From the NCBI GenBank assembly GCA_963978905.1, contig OZ022261.1:683992-747991 (forward strand): DNA of 64,000 nucleotides, in the 5' to 3' direction. Positions 1-13,600 of this stretch are shown here, in pieces. Made by a program: the position numbers and the translations under genes. Origin of the DNA: Trichostrongylus colubriformis. Taxonomy: Eukaryota; Nematoda; Chromadorea; Rhabditida; Trichostrongylidae. Under the pieces are notes generated by a model. That model had not been told where the DNA came from, did no database searches, and saw only the letters and a list, made by a program, of their open reading frames with translations. Within the stretch, counting starts at the first letter, position 1. Each line of letters opens with the position of its first letter.

Positions 1-559
1 ATTTCATGCACATTTCGATCAGCATGACGCTCCGGGACATGACGATATTCCAGAACTTCAGTCTGGCTTGTGAAGGGGGAACTGAAATTTACTGCTCTTG
101 GCAATCAGCTCCACTTTTGCCAAGCTTCGGCAGGAAAATGAGCCCCTACCCCCGCTCACTAAGGCTAGGCAAAAGTACACACCAGTGTGGAAATTGATGC
201 CTATGGAATAGCATAGCAAAAGAGATACAATAATGAGTGCCTTCTCCGAATGAATAGCTCCTGTAACCTTACACAGCAACTCTATATAGCATCTATCCTG
301 CACCTTGACAGAATTTATTTCACGGAAAAAGTTCGCTCATATAGTTGCGCTGCCACGTAAAAGAAACGAAATGCATGCCACCTATGTATGCACTGGTTTT
401 TTTTTTGCTCGGCGGCATAAACCTTGAAAGCGTAAACACGAGGTGTTGTTGCAGCATTGAATCGCGTAAAAAACTTCTCTGATCTAGCAGACTTCAGCAG
501 CAGAGTATATGAGAGGACATATAACATGCGCGAACATAGAACAGTGTTGTGCTGGTAAG
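1..559. other. no feature recognised
   Basis: Only short chance frames on both strands. Nothing supported. Confidence 0.5.
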
Positions 560-1034
560 GTCGTCTTAAAGGAAGCGGAAGGGGTTCGAAACAAGAGGAA
601 GATGCAAAGAAATGAGCATTTTGTAAGGAACACTCAAGGTTGGAAGCGATAATCGGCGAAAAAACCCGGATTCAAAAGCGCGACGCTGTGATGTGTATTC
701 GCATCGCATTCGCATCAACACACTGACTTTCCGAGTTGTCCGTTGTAGGAGACGGGCCGCGGGCCAACGTTAGTTGTAGCACCTGACTCCCGGCGCAGTG
801 GAGTGGCCATTCCCAACTACATTAGCATTCATGTAAGTACATCTAGAGGCATTATAAGAAAGAACAAAAGGAAAAGTAAAAGGAAAGGACAACTTCACAA
901 AAACACCTCCTCTTGGCATCATGCCAAGGCGTCAAATTGGCAAGTTGTGCAATGGCGGTCACTTAAACTCGTCCGAACCACGTCTGTTCCACCATAGGCA
1001 AAAATTACCCCCTTCCAGTGTCTTTAAGTTGCAC
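560..1034 (+). repeat. dispersed repeat, copy related to 8205-8715
   Basis: GGAAGCGGAAGGGGTTCG, AGGTTGGAAGCGATAATCGG and GTGTATTCGCATC match 8205-8420 in order. The right end (TTACCCCCTTCCAGTGTCTTTA) resembles the ends of family D and of 8715. Confidence 0.55.
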
Positions 1035-1515
1035 GCTAGGGAAATTAAAACTAGGCGTAGGATTACAGTTCCTGCCAGTGTACGCGAATACACGACAGCT
1101 GGTGCCGGAGATTAGATGGGCACCCTTGTCAAGCTGTCAGACTTTCGCGCGCATTTTCTTGTCGTTCCTTTGATGTTGCAGCACAACGTTTATAAGAAAT
1201 TTCAGTGGCGAAATCTTCGGAAATTTGCAACCGGTCCACCTTTTAACGTGACCTGTCATCAACTATATTCATCACAAAAAATGCAGTTCTATTACGAGAT
1301 TTGCAACTCAGCACAATATTGTGGATGCAAACGATTTTACACCAATCGTTAGATTTTGCGCGCGGCCTTTATACTTCGCGATGCCGCATCGGCTACTGCA
1401 TAATATCCCAAGTAGGCAAATAAATACCATAGAATCTCCATGTATGTATGAACCTCGGGCTCTTTTCATACTTACTTTTTCCTTCCGAACTTATTCTCTC
1501 TCGTACGTTTTGTAG

Positions 1516-1683
1516 ATTTCGCAAGTAGATCAGCTGAAAAAAGTGGTTGCATCACAAGCGGAACGTATTCGTCAGCTGGAACAAGTGATTGAAAACATGG
1601 ACAGAGATCTCTGTGCATCACGTGAAGCCCATGATCTCCTCGAGTTCCAAATACTTGAAACGGAAGAAAACAATAGATGCTTG
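1516..1683 (+). CDS. coiled-coil gene, exon a
   Basis: An exon of 56 codons, phase 0 at both ends, between acceptor ttttgtag and donor gtaggg. It encodes a strongly amphipathic helix rich in Gln, Glu and Leu, running from ISQVDQL to EENNRCL. The opposite strand has only a shadow frame. Confidence 0.6.
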
Positions 1684-4600
1684 GTAGGGTTTTTTCGCCA
1701 CATCACTTTTTTGCATGTACCCTTTCGTGTTTTTTTTTTCTGAGCGTATAGATTTTTGTATGCGGGTATCATCTGTAATGGCCAGCTCCCTTGACCTATC
1801 AGTTCGCGAAATGAAGGTGCAGCCACGTGGATGGTGCCGAACAGGAGATGGCTCCCAAGACTAGTTCATTCTATTCTGTCAATTCTACATCCGCCACGTG
1901 GTGACGACTATTGACTGGCCCTAGCGAGTCAGGAGAACCTAAAATGAGAGGTGCAAAACATGCAGTGAAACACTCGCAGTACTTCGTACGCTAGGTTCTG
2001 CTTTCTTGCTCGATCGGTTTTTGCGAACACCGTGCTCCATTATCAATGGTGGCACTGCCCAACGATGGCACAGATTTGTTTCCTACTTCCCCTATACGAC
2101 GCAAAAAGTGTTTTCTCCTACATCGCTTCTCCACGCGACTAGTGGTATAAAATCCATGAGTCGGATTAAGAATAACAAAAACAGGATGATATGTTCAATG
2201 AATTGAGGAATATTCCATCGCAAAACGCGCACCCTTTTTTACGCCTTTGGCCTACTCATCATGAGACCATCAGTATCATTAACTGCTGCTCACACCACCT
2301 TGCTGTTGATGAAAAGCTGATTCTTTTGCAGCCAGCTGACGGATGTGGTCCGCAATGGAAATGCTTTTATCGGTTCGTGGCAAAAATAATGATCGTTCTC
2401 GTACCTGCTATGTTCCACTAATCATAATTTATTGAAAATTTGAACAAATATAGTGATTTAATAGATCGTACGGAAGCACATTCTTCAAGCTATCGTAGCT
2501 ATCGTGCAAAGAATAACCCGCGAAGATTTTGTCAAGACGCGAAGTCTGACTCATCATGCTTTACGAGTACAAACTTGGCCGTAATGTTGCGGAATCAGCT
2601 AGGAATATCACCCACGTATGGGACGAAGGTACTTCAAATGAGCGCACCACGCGTAGGTGGTACGACAAATTCCGAAATGGAGACTTTAACCTAGAAAATT
2701 AGGAGGGACGCGGTTGGCCATCGGAAGTTTAAGACGAAGGCACATATAGAATCCAACCGAGAGCATCCACAAGAGAAATCGCTGAAGAGCTTGAAGTTGA
2801 CTTCGGACTTGTAGCACGTCATTTGAAGAAAATTGGGAATGTAAAAAAGCTTGACAAGTGGACCCCGCTGAGTTGACAGAGCACCAGCAATCTTGTCGTC
2901 TCGAAATCTGTGCTTCTCATCTTTTGCGGAACAAAAACGATTCTCTTCTGCAACGCATCGCAACGTGTGACGAAATATGGATTCAGTACGACAATAGACG
3001 ACGGTCAGGACAGCGGTTGGATCATGACGAAGCTCCTAAACATTTTTTCTAAGCCGAAGTTACACGAAGAAAAGGTCATTATGTCTGTTTGGTAGTCTAC
3101 AGCCGGTTTGATCCACACAGCTTCCTGGCTCCAGGAGAAACCATTACAGCGGGGAAGTACTGTGAGGAAATCGAAAAAAATGCACCAGAAGTTGCATCGG
3201 ATTCAATCATTTATTTATTTAGTATTTACACTATATGATGCGCCACACAAAAAATAAACAGAACCACGAGTGGAAATATGTTTGACTTAAATTGAGCCGT
3301 GGTATGGCGGGGAAAACAGGTTGTCTTCCTCTTACGGTGCGTGAATGGGCTCAAGGCAAATTTCTGGTCCCATACCCAGAGCGCAATATGTCACTGTACT
3401 GAGGCTTGCTGACGACTCTACTCGAACGAACAAATTAACGCAAGATTAGCCGGCGTCAATCAACAGAAAGCGCGCGACCTGCTCCATGACAACGCCTGAC
3501 CGCCCATGTTTCATTGATGATAACGAAAAAAAACTGATGAAGTTGGGGCATGAAACTCTCGACCATTCTCCATACTCAGCAGCCTTCCCCACGAATTATC
3601 ACTCCTTCAAACATCTCGAAATTTTCTTACGCGAGAAATGCTTCCAAAACCAAGACGACGTAGAAAAGGCGTTCAACGATGTCGTCGATCCCAGGACTCC
3701 AGAAATTTATGCTGCTGGGATATCTAGACTGCCCTCTTGTAGGCAGAAATGTGTTGATGCTTTTGGTCGTTATCTCGATTGAAAAGCAATGCTTTGAAGC
3801 AAGTTATGATATTCTAAAAAACTCGCATCAAAAAGGTCATTATTTTTGCCACGATTCAATACATATATGTTGTTGGAGAACAGTGGAAGGCTTGGTGAAG
3901 TGTTAAAGCGGAGGATGTCAGTAGGATCAGAAATTTGGAGAAGAGGATGGGGACAGATATAGTCTTCACACTTATTAGACCGGTCTTTCTATTGCAATGG
4001 TTTGCTGACCGATAAGTACTCGGTCTCTCCACGCAAAATCATTCTTGCACAAGGTTGGGATCATTATAATGCTCTTTTAATAATAGAGATCCAACTAAAC
4101 ACTGCAACTCGTGGTGAAACTTCAAGATCCCTCGATACGAAATAATGTCTTCGTTGACTTGATTCGTGAATAGAAAACGCCCCGTTAGCGTTGGAAGATT
4201 GCCGCCTTATGTAAAAATTTGGGTGTAATTTTAAACAACTTTAAAGTTGGGTCTTTTAAAATGGTATTAGCCATGACATTTTCTGCAAAGTAGAAAGTGG
4301 ATTGTTCAGTTGTGAAAAGCACACTAAAAGGATCTGCCCGCTCAATTAATAAATGCCCGGGTGAAGAAGTCAGTGCTATCTCCACTGAAGCGGCACATGT
4401 AAATATGATGCAACTTCTGCCACTGATAGCGCAGGGACATATATCGAAATGAATATCAGAGGACGTCTACTTCGCTTCCAGCTGGGCACTGGTGCGAATA
4501 TTACATTTATTTTCCCACCAGAGTTTGGGAAAACTAAGATCTCCCTTTGGAACCATGTCTTATGACAACTGGATCATCTATGTATACTGATGAAAGGTTT

Positions 4601-7600
4601 TCTTGAATCTTCTCTGTGAACGACTGCACTACAGAGACGTGAACAGGAAGATGCTATTCTTACATCGCCAAGAAAATTTACTATTTGGAATGATGTGTAC
4701 GACTCTTCATGTACGAGAAGTTGGAAGAAATGTGCCTCTGCTCAAAGGTGAATGAAGCAGAAAGTGCCCGTTTTCAGATGCGAGCTTGATCGATGCAAGA
4801 AAATGAATGCAATAGATGTCACTGGAGGAGAAAGTAGTACCTGTTTCAAGAAGAAGCGATCGGTCTCCTCGGTTGCCGCATTAGATGCAGAAATTGATCG
4901 GATGGTTTTCGATGAGTGGTTGATCTCAGCAGTCGATCATTTCGAGTTGACAGCACCCGTCGTTGCAGTCAAGATGAACGCCAAAGGACAAAATCTCTTA
5001 TGTGTCGACAGCATTGAACACCATACAGTTACATCGCATCCATTATCATTACATCGGTGGAAAGGTGTTCTTTAAGCTAGATGGAGGAGAGGTTTTTACT
5101 CGAATCGCTCTAGCAGACTCCTATCCGCAGGTAGAAGTTGGAGTAGAGTCGAAGGCTTTGTTGAAGATAAATACACTCAAGTAGCTATGTCTTTATAATT
5201 ATTTAACAACTGAATTCGAATCAGGATGACTTTTCCAATAAATAGTGGATTTGATGATCCGCGAACTACAAGGCGTTATTGCATATCTTGAAGCAATTGT
5301 CGTCGTAAGCTGCACGTATGGAGAGCATAACAAGATTGGGCGCTTCAAACCATCATCGGCTCCCGCTGATATTAGGTGATACCGAATCTACTCATAACTC
5401 CGTCCAATGAAGTCTTTCAAAGTCTCTTTCAAAGGCAGTGGTAGGGACTGTTGAGGTGGACTGTGAAAAGAAAGTCTAAGTGTTTAGTGGTACAGAAGTG
5501 AAGAGGAAACGGAGCAGAACCGTCAAAAACTACATCGTTCTTCTCGCCATTGATTCCGGATCGGGCGGGGTTGTTGAACACATTGAAAAAAGGGCAAACC
5601 ACATTGAAACGGTTGGCAGCCTTTGAAAAAAGCGTCCCTTCAAAGTTCAGGTGTTACTCACTTGAGATTTGTCACATACAATCTTTTAGACCCTAACTTT
5701 CATCTGCGTGCCTCATTGGGAGCCCTCGTTACCCACATACCCCTATCATCGTCTTAACTTATCTACCCGTCATCGCCTTCCACCCTCTTTATCTCTTGAC
5801 TGTGTGTTGGTGGGTGAAGTCCCCCATTCTATGTACAATATACATATCTTGACTAACGTGTTACTCACTGCAACTTAAACGGAGCCTCTAGTCTGTGCTG
5901 GAACCGAACCACGAATTTTTGTTGTAAGCTCATCCCATTCAAAATACGCTCCTTCCACCATGGAGGGATCTTTTGCTCTATTTCCAGCAAGCCATGGCTG
6001 ACCATCTCACAACTTCTCGCCACTTCTAAGTCATTCTCGAACTGAAATAAAAAATTTCACTCGATCACTGAATGGTTCAGCGCACGTTCCGCCTCCAGTG
6101 GGCAGGGCGTAGTATCGTTTATTTGAGCTCTGTTGGTATCATTTATGTGCGTCATCTTGTCCCACCTTGAACGGAGCTTTTAAGCTGTGCTGGAACAGAG
6201 ATACGAATTTTGTTTTGAGCCCCACCTATTTGAAATACCGCCACCGCACTCAGGCTACATAGGATCGTGCCATCGACCTTATTCCAACTTTTGCTGACGT
6301 TTGGGCCATTTTGGAACTGAAGTAGGATAATTTCAGCTGGGTATCATATTTTCGGCGCTCGCAGCGTCAACTGTGGGCCGAGCGTAGCTTTGTTTATGGG
6401 CTCTCCTCTGTTCATCCATGCACTATTCCACACTTGACCCGACCTTTATAAGTTGCCCTTCAGATGGTTCTGTATTTCGTGACAGACAGACAAAGCCGAT
6501 TATTTTAGGTTGTAAGGAAAGTTTTGGCCGGTTTTTGCAATTTCAGCTTAGGAAAATCATAACTCGGCTCAGACTGCATCTTTTTTCACAGTTTAAACAC
6601 CATTCGATTCGCTACACTTTTGGTAACATTGTGCATACTTGCATCTCATTTCGATCAAGGGCTAACGATATATATTGCGCGAAATCGAAAAAAGTCGACT
6701 CCAAATAACCATCCTTTCTGGACACACTGCTACTAAAGGAGCCGTCCAGATCATTGGGAAAGTCGGGCTTTGTTAGCCCCACATCTGGTGAATGATGGAC
6801 GAGTAAAGGCTTCAGCCTGCAACTGCTTCAATCACTGGAAGAGGATTTGTGGAAAATGCGCTTGCGCATAGCTGTTCTGAGAGATCCTGCAGCACCCAAT
6901 TTTTTGGGTTTTTCCAAATCAAGGCTCCTTGAGGTGGTTGACCAAGTTTGTGTGTCAAGTGCCGATACTTTTGGACATCCCCTGCAAGTATGGGCGCTCA
7001 TCACTTTCTGCCGTTTTAGTTAGAGCGATTTGACAAACTCGTTCTCATTTCTGCACTTCTGAAACCAAGGATAAAATGTTCCATTCAGTGCTTCACCCCC
7101 TCCCTTTGCAGCACTCACATTTGTTGTCAACTTCGCTGGGAGTCGGCTAAACAAGAACTCGTGAAGTCATCTGAAAAGTGCCATTCTCGCTGTACTCTGA
7201 AATTTCCCTAATAATTCGAAAACCTCGTGGCATTCCAAATAAAACATATATTCAGAAAGAGCAACTTTTTACCACAATGCGTAAGCTGATTCATGTTGAC
7301 ACGCTCTGAGATTTGAATTTATCTTGTGAACGCGAAAAACCGGCCAGAACTTACCTTAAAACCTAATATACACGCGGTGCCGGAGAAAGTATTTTTTGTC
7401 TTCCACTTCCAGTCCTACTTTAATCGAACTTTAGCGAATTCTGACGAGATAATTCCATCTCCAAACTCGACAGACCTCATACTATCACCAAACTCCGTAA
7501 CAGCCTTATGCACGAACAGGATCGGGAAATTATGATGAGTGAACACGATGTATCGCCTCAACATGGCAACGGGGATTTCGTCGCCCTCTTTCAGCCTTGC

Positions 7601-10600
7601 TAAGGTCCGTTCACTGGGTACATAAGGAGATTCCTATGCGGTGGTGTTCTCAAACAATCCGTCTTTACCGGGCTCCCAGCCCCCTTACTTTTCAAAACCA
7701 GAACGTGCCGTTACCACTGAAACCCCTCCGGACGCAGGTTTGAGACATGATGATACTTCGGTTCATAGCAGCGTTGTCCAAGCAGCAAGAGCTCTGCGAA
7801 TCTCACAAACCGGAGGGCCAATCCTTGGGAAGCTTCCCACAAAAGACCTACCATGGAACCTGGCTCCATTGATTTCAGCGGATGTTGATACCGTTGGCCC
7901 GACTGCGCTAACTGAAGGCTTCGTGCTTTGATGAACGTGAAAGTAGTGAGTCTCAGCTTGCTCCTAGAGGAACTTTTCGGAAATATTTTGCCCCAATACT
8001 TCTATCACTTTCGTTTCCCTATGTTTATATACATGGCGGTTGTGAGCCGTGAGCAAAATTACTTTTTGGCACCCGCTGTATAAATGTGATGGTTTCTATG
8101 TGGGTTGAACAAAAGAAGTTTTTTCGTGTCCAGGACTCCTTACCTCAGATTCATAATTGATAAAGACGTCGTCTACTCCGGAGAAAACCGACGCCTTGAT
8201 GTGCCACTGAGGAAGAGTAATGCCGTTCAAGGGAACCGGGAGAGGTCGGAAGAAAGAGGAAAATGGGAAGAAATGATCGGTCTGAAACGAATATTCGAGG
8301 TTAGAAGCAATAATCGGTAGAGAAACCTGGATTAAAGCGCAATGCTGTGGTCTGTATTCGCATCTCTTCGAACTGCAACATGATCTTTCCGAGTCGCTTG
8401 CTGGAGAAGTTGTTTGTTGTCTCATAGGGTGTTTTTCATTTATTCATGATAATGTGAACTATCTGTAAGTGCAAAACAAAAACAGCAATCAGTGAAACAA
8501 TGAAACAACAGCAAAAGCAGCAATCAAGTAAATTAATTAATGGGAGAATAGAATAAGCGAAGGGGTAAGAAAAAAGGTGTTCGTGGTAAGAAAAATTCAC
8601 TGAATTTTCACTCGACGTTTTGGCAAGGTGTCTTGTGTGCAGTGTCTGCAACCCAACGAACTGAAAGCGTTACGGTGGGTTTTACCGTAGGCCGAATTTA
8701 CTCCTCTCCCGGTGTCTTTAGTACGTGACTAGGAGAGCGTTTTGATTAGTCTTGTGCACGAGACGACGCACATTTTTCGCGCGCAACGAGCGTCGGTCAA
8801 CAGTGTCAGACTTCGCCCACGGGACAGACCATCCTTGCATTTTTTGAATCTCGGGCAAATAAGGAACAATGAGTAATAGGTTGCAACTCATGACTGACAT
8901 AATGGAAGAACCATCATCAGCAGAAATCCATTCGAACTTCTCTCCTATTCTCTCCCAATCTCCCGCAATACTAGAACCTTCTGAGGGAGGTTATAAAATT
9001 TCGCAATTCTACATTCTAATTTGAACATTATTGATCTTGTCACCAACATGAGCCCTGTTGTGAACGATATTGATATCCTGGAAGAGGAGTTTCTACGAAC
9101 TGTTGCTGGACAGCAACGCCGAAAACCTTTACATGACAGAGGACGATACAGACGCACCTGTTTCAACTGTTGCACTTGACGGAGAAGACTTCGATTCGGA
9201 CGATACAACCGATGACGATGATGACAAACACGAGAAAAGAAGCCACCTGGATGAATGAAGCCCAGTCAAATAACCGGTGGGTTTTCAATGAGCCGACTGA
9301 AGTTCATGAAGAGGTACAGCACTGTCACGATCCTATCGATTTCTTCTCACTCTTTTTCTGCGGAGACTAACTGAAGAAAGTTGTCATACAGGCAAACATC
9401 TACGGCCGACAGAAGGTACAGACACTGAGGAGCTGAAAGGTTGTTCGGTCTCTGTCTGCAGGTTCGCGCTGCCCACTGGACAACTAGAAGAACTGCTCGT
9501 TACTGAAGCCTCGGATCTCGCCAGAAGTGGGCATTTTATTGCCAGTGACATCATGGTTATTGACCGGCTACAACGGCTTAGCCACTTTGCCGATAATAGT
9601 AGCGCAACAGAAGCGGCAGAATATACAAACTTCAGCCAATGTTTGACCACCTGAATGCTTCTTTTCAGAAGATTAATAAGCCCGATAAAGAGCTATGCAT
9701 GACGAGTCTATGGTACCTTTCCGTAGATGAGTCTCTTTCTGGCAATACACTTGGTCCAAGCGACACCGCTTCGGCATAAAGCTGTTCAGGTTGTGTTCGA
9801 AGTCAAGTTACACGCAGAAGGTGAGGGTACATGCCGGTAAGAATCCGAAGAGAGCAAGAAGAGTAACTGAAGCGTTGGTGATGGAGCTCATGGAGGGATT
9901 CCTAAGGCAAGGCAGATGTATGTGTGTCGACAACTGGTACACAGGGGTGCACTTGGTCCATCGACTTCCAAAGAAGCGTACGGTTTTAGTAGGTACTCTA
10001 AGAAGGAGTCGGAAAGGTGTGTCTCAGGTACTGAAAGATAGAAGGCCAAGCGCTGTGAATTTTTCCACCAACAAAATCGGAGAGGAATGCTTGTAGTGAA
10101 GTAGAGGGATTGAAGAGTCATTATTCATGCTTTCTACCGAACACGACGCCGGCTGCCATTCTAGTGGAAACTTACTGTTATTATCGATTACAACAAGATG
10201 AAAGGATCCATTGATCTCGGCGATCAAATGACAGCTTACACGCCATATGTGAGAAGGACAAGCAAGTGATATGTACGGCTGTTTTATCATCTGGTCACAA
10301 GACGCCTTAGTAAATGCTCGACTCCTCTACTGCAAAGTGTTGAAGTCTTATCTACAACGACTGAGTGCCAGCCATCACGAGGAAGTACTCTAAAAAGGAA
10401 TCGGAAAGGTGTGCCTTGTGTTGAAAAATAGGAAGCTGATACGCTCTGAATTTCTCTGCCACCAAATCAGCAAGGAGTGCTTGTAATAAAGTGGAGGGAT
10501 CGAAGAGACATGTACATGCCTTCTCGCAAACGCGACGCCGGCTGCCACCCCTGCTGCAAAACAAAAAATTGCGGTTTTCTTACGTTTTGCGTGACTTCCA

Positions 10601-13600
10601 CCCTGACGGCCAGCAGTGTGCAACGCCGTTTCACGGGACAGAACGGCTGTAGGAGAGCATTGACCGAAATTAACGTGTTAAGAATGCACAATCAAGGGTG
10701 AAGAAGCTTCTCAACGGATTTTGACTACCTGAAGAGTCCTATAAAAAGCAATTTTTATTTTAACATTCCACCTATATTAGGGAATCAATAAGTTTTGATG
10801 GGGAGTACAGCTTGTGATCCTCACGCAGAATTAAAGATATTCTTCAGAGCAGTATGGACATTAAAATAATACGATTTGCAAATACGGGGAGCGCTATCTA
10901 TCCAGTTTAACTGCCATTCGATGGATGTCCTTTTTCAAATAAAGTTGATCGAATTCGAAGTATATGAGACGATTCTCCTCAAGACAGCTGAAGAAGAAGG
11001 CTCTCAAAGCATACCTGAGGAGAACAAGGAGCTTTGGCAAGCACTATGTCAAACAACTCGTAGTAGTATTGCCTGCAGGGGGCGCAGTGTTAGAGAAAGG
11101 GAATTTCTTCTTCCTAGAGCTTCAGCGAGACTGGCGCCGGATGCCGTGCACAGTGAGGTGTCTTCGCATTAGGATAGCATCCCACGCTTTTGTTGGTTTT
11201 ACTTGAAAACATAAATTCAATTCTTATAGCCAGCACCGCAACGGGATGACAAGTGTATTGGCACTGAGAAAACGACTACGGAACGGCAAAGCAAATGTTC
11301 TGGCACGGACATGATTGATACCACAGACTCTACAACCATTGGCCAGGAGGAAGCACTGGTGAGGTTACAGTGGGAAAAAATTCTTGTAGGTGTCGCAGGA
11401 TATCCTACTATATATAATCGGATAATTGTGTCTGTTGGTGTGTGTGTGTCAGTGTGTCTGTGTGTTTGACCGGGAATTCATATCTCGCGTCGCAGTAAAG
11501 CTGGGACTCTGACTTTTCAAAGTGATATGGGGGGGGGGGGGGGTGGGGTGGGAAGGGGACATCACTGGTGAGAGACCGGAAGTGATAGCAACTGATAAGA
11601 GCTAATATGGAGCATCGAAAGCAAATGACGGAAAATTGATATTTCGCGTCGCAGCAAAGATGGGATCCTGAATTTTAGATACCAGTTGGGCTGGCGCACA
11701 CCACTGGCGCGTCACACATGGAAGCATGAAAAATGAGCTTGATCGATATCAACTGATGCGGAAGGTTGAGACTGACGAAAGAGATTATATTTTTTCCGTT
11801 TTTGCGAATTCCCTATTTCTGCAGATCGTGTGAATGATGATATTGATCGATTGATGCGATCAAGCCCAATTAGCATGCTTCCATGTGTGACGCGCGCAGT
11901 AGTGTGCGCCAGCCCAACTGGTTTATTGTAATGTCTTTTGCGGATGTTGTGCGGAGAGTCCCACTCGAGAGAATGAAAGCAGGCTGTTGTTGGAAGCTAG
12001 TAACCTGGAATTGGTTGAATGTTGTGGTTTCCGAAATGTAGTTACAATCCCGCTGTAGTTGTTGCCCTGAGAGAACAAGGGATATCCGTTCTGCTTCCCA
12101 ACTTAATTTTTTCTCTTCGTTCTGCCATCGTCTTGCATGTAAATGTTGGAACGAATAGCATTGATCGAACATTAGTTGTGAGGATGAACATCGTAGGAGT
12201 GTCAGAGCTTCAATTTGAATTTTTTGTGTTTCAGTCCTTGCAACTGAGGGAGTACAACTTACACTTGGAGCATCAGTTCGAGGCGCAAAGTCAAATAATA
12301 GAGGCAATGAAAAAGAAGATTGCGGAAGTAAGGCATGTCGTATCCCATTTGCGAAGATTGAGATTGCTCATCATCCCAATATTATGATACCAATGGCTGG
12401 CGCACATTACCGTGCACGTAGCACATGGGCGTCAGTGGATCGATCGGAATTGCTTTTTTTTATATATTACTCAGTACCCGGTACCACACCACGCCCCTCC
12501 CCTTGCGGACGGGTTTCCTCTCATTTCAAGTGTATTTTAGATGATATGGACATTGGCCATTTCTGCCTATTTTTTCGTGGTCTCATGGCTGCATTGGAAC
12601 CGAGTTTTGAATTTTTGTTGCGCGGACCTCCTCTCAAGATGCGCTCCGCCCACCGTGCCCACGCCTCTTTCATGACTTTGGACAACTCATTCCTGATCTA
12701 AATCCACCTTTTCCCCACGGTTGGGGTCGAACTGGTGCCTAATTTGCAACTTTCGATCTGCAAACGGAAAATTTCAGTGCACGCCGCGCCCAATCTGTGC
12801 GGGGCTTGCCTGGTCCATGTGTGCTTTTTCCTTCTTGTCCCATGCCCTACCCATCCCAAACTTGTCCCCATCTTCACAGGTCGTTTTTCACATAATACCT
12901 AATTTCGTGACAGACGGACAGACGTACAGACAGACGAAGCTTTTACATATATAGTAGGGATATTCGATATTTGAACATCTGATACTCGAATAATACATTG
13001 ATCTGTTTTCACTAAACACGTTTCAGCAAAAGGTTTTTGCTGACCTTGTTCACAAACTTGCAAAAATGAATGAGACAGGGATGATTCGAGAGCACTTGGA
13101 GAGCTACATTCGTACAGCGGAAAGCGAGACTAAATTGCTGGCTGAGAACTTCTCACGAATTATTCAAGTAAGTGGTAGCTCCGTTACTTGCGTGCCTTCG
13201 TCCTACAATGTGTGACCTGCGAAAGGATTGATAGATTTCATATTCCAGTTGAGTCCTGATATCTTACCTGTTTTGTATATTTCACGAGAGTCGTTGGTAT
13301 ACTCGTGATTCGAAGTTCAGACAATTTCCCAAGGCACCTTTTGTGGCGTAAGGCCGACTGGTGCAGGTATAGGACTGGATGCCACTCGCGGCCGCACCAC
13401 GTTCGAAAGGCTTAACCTCCGTTGTGTCGAGATTTTGCTCACGGTCATTTTTCTACTGTACTGTCTGACCCTGTTGCGGTATCAATGACGCGTCTATCTG
13501 ATGCATACACAATAAAGTATAAATTATGGTAATATGTTCAAGTGATCTGCTACTCATGCATCGTTACATCTTTGCCCGTGAATCCATTATGGTAATATGT

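Noticed and set aside
11520..11550. G-rich tract as a regulatory quadruplex
   Set aside because: It is a simple homopolymer inside a decayed repeat in an intron; no evidence of function.
12019..12387. 122-codon plus frame around exon c
   Set aside because: Only 12235-12327 is in the spliced coding frame; the remainder is intron.
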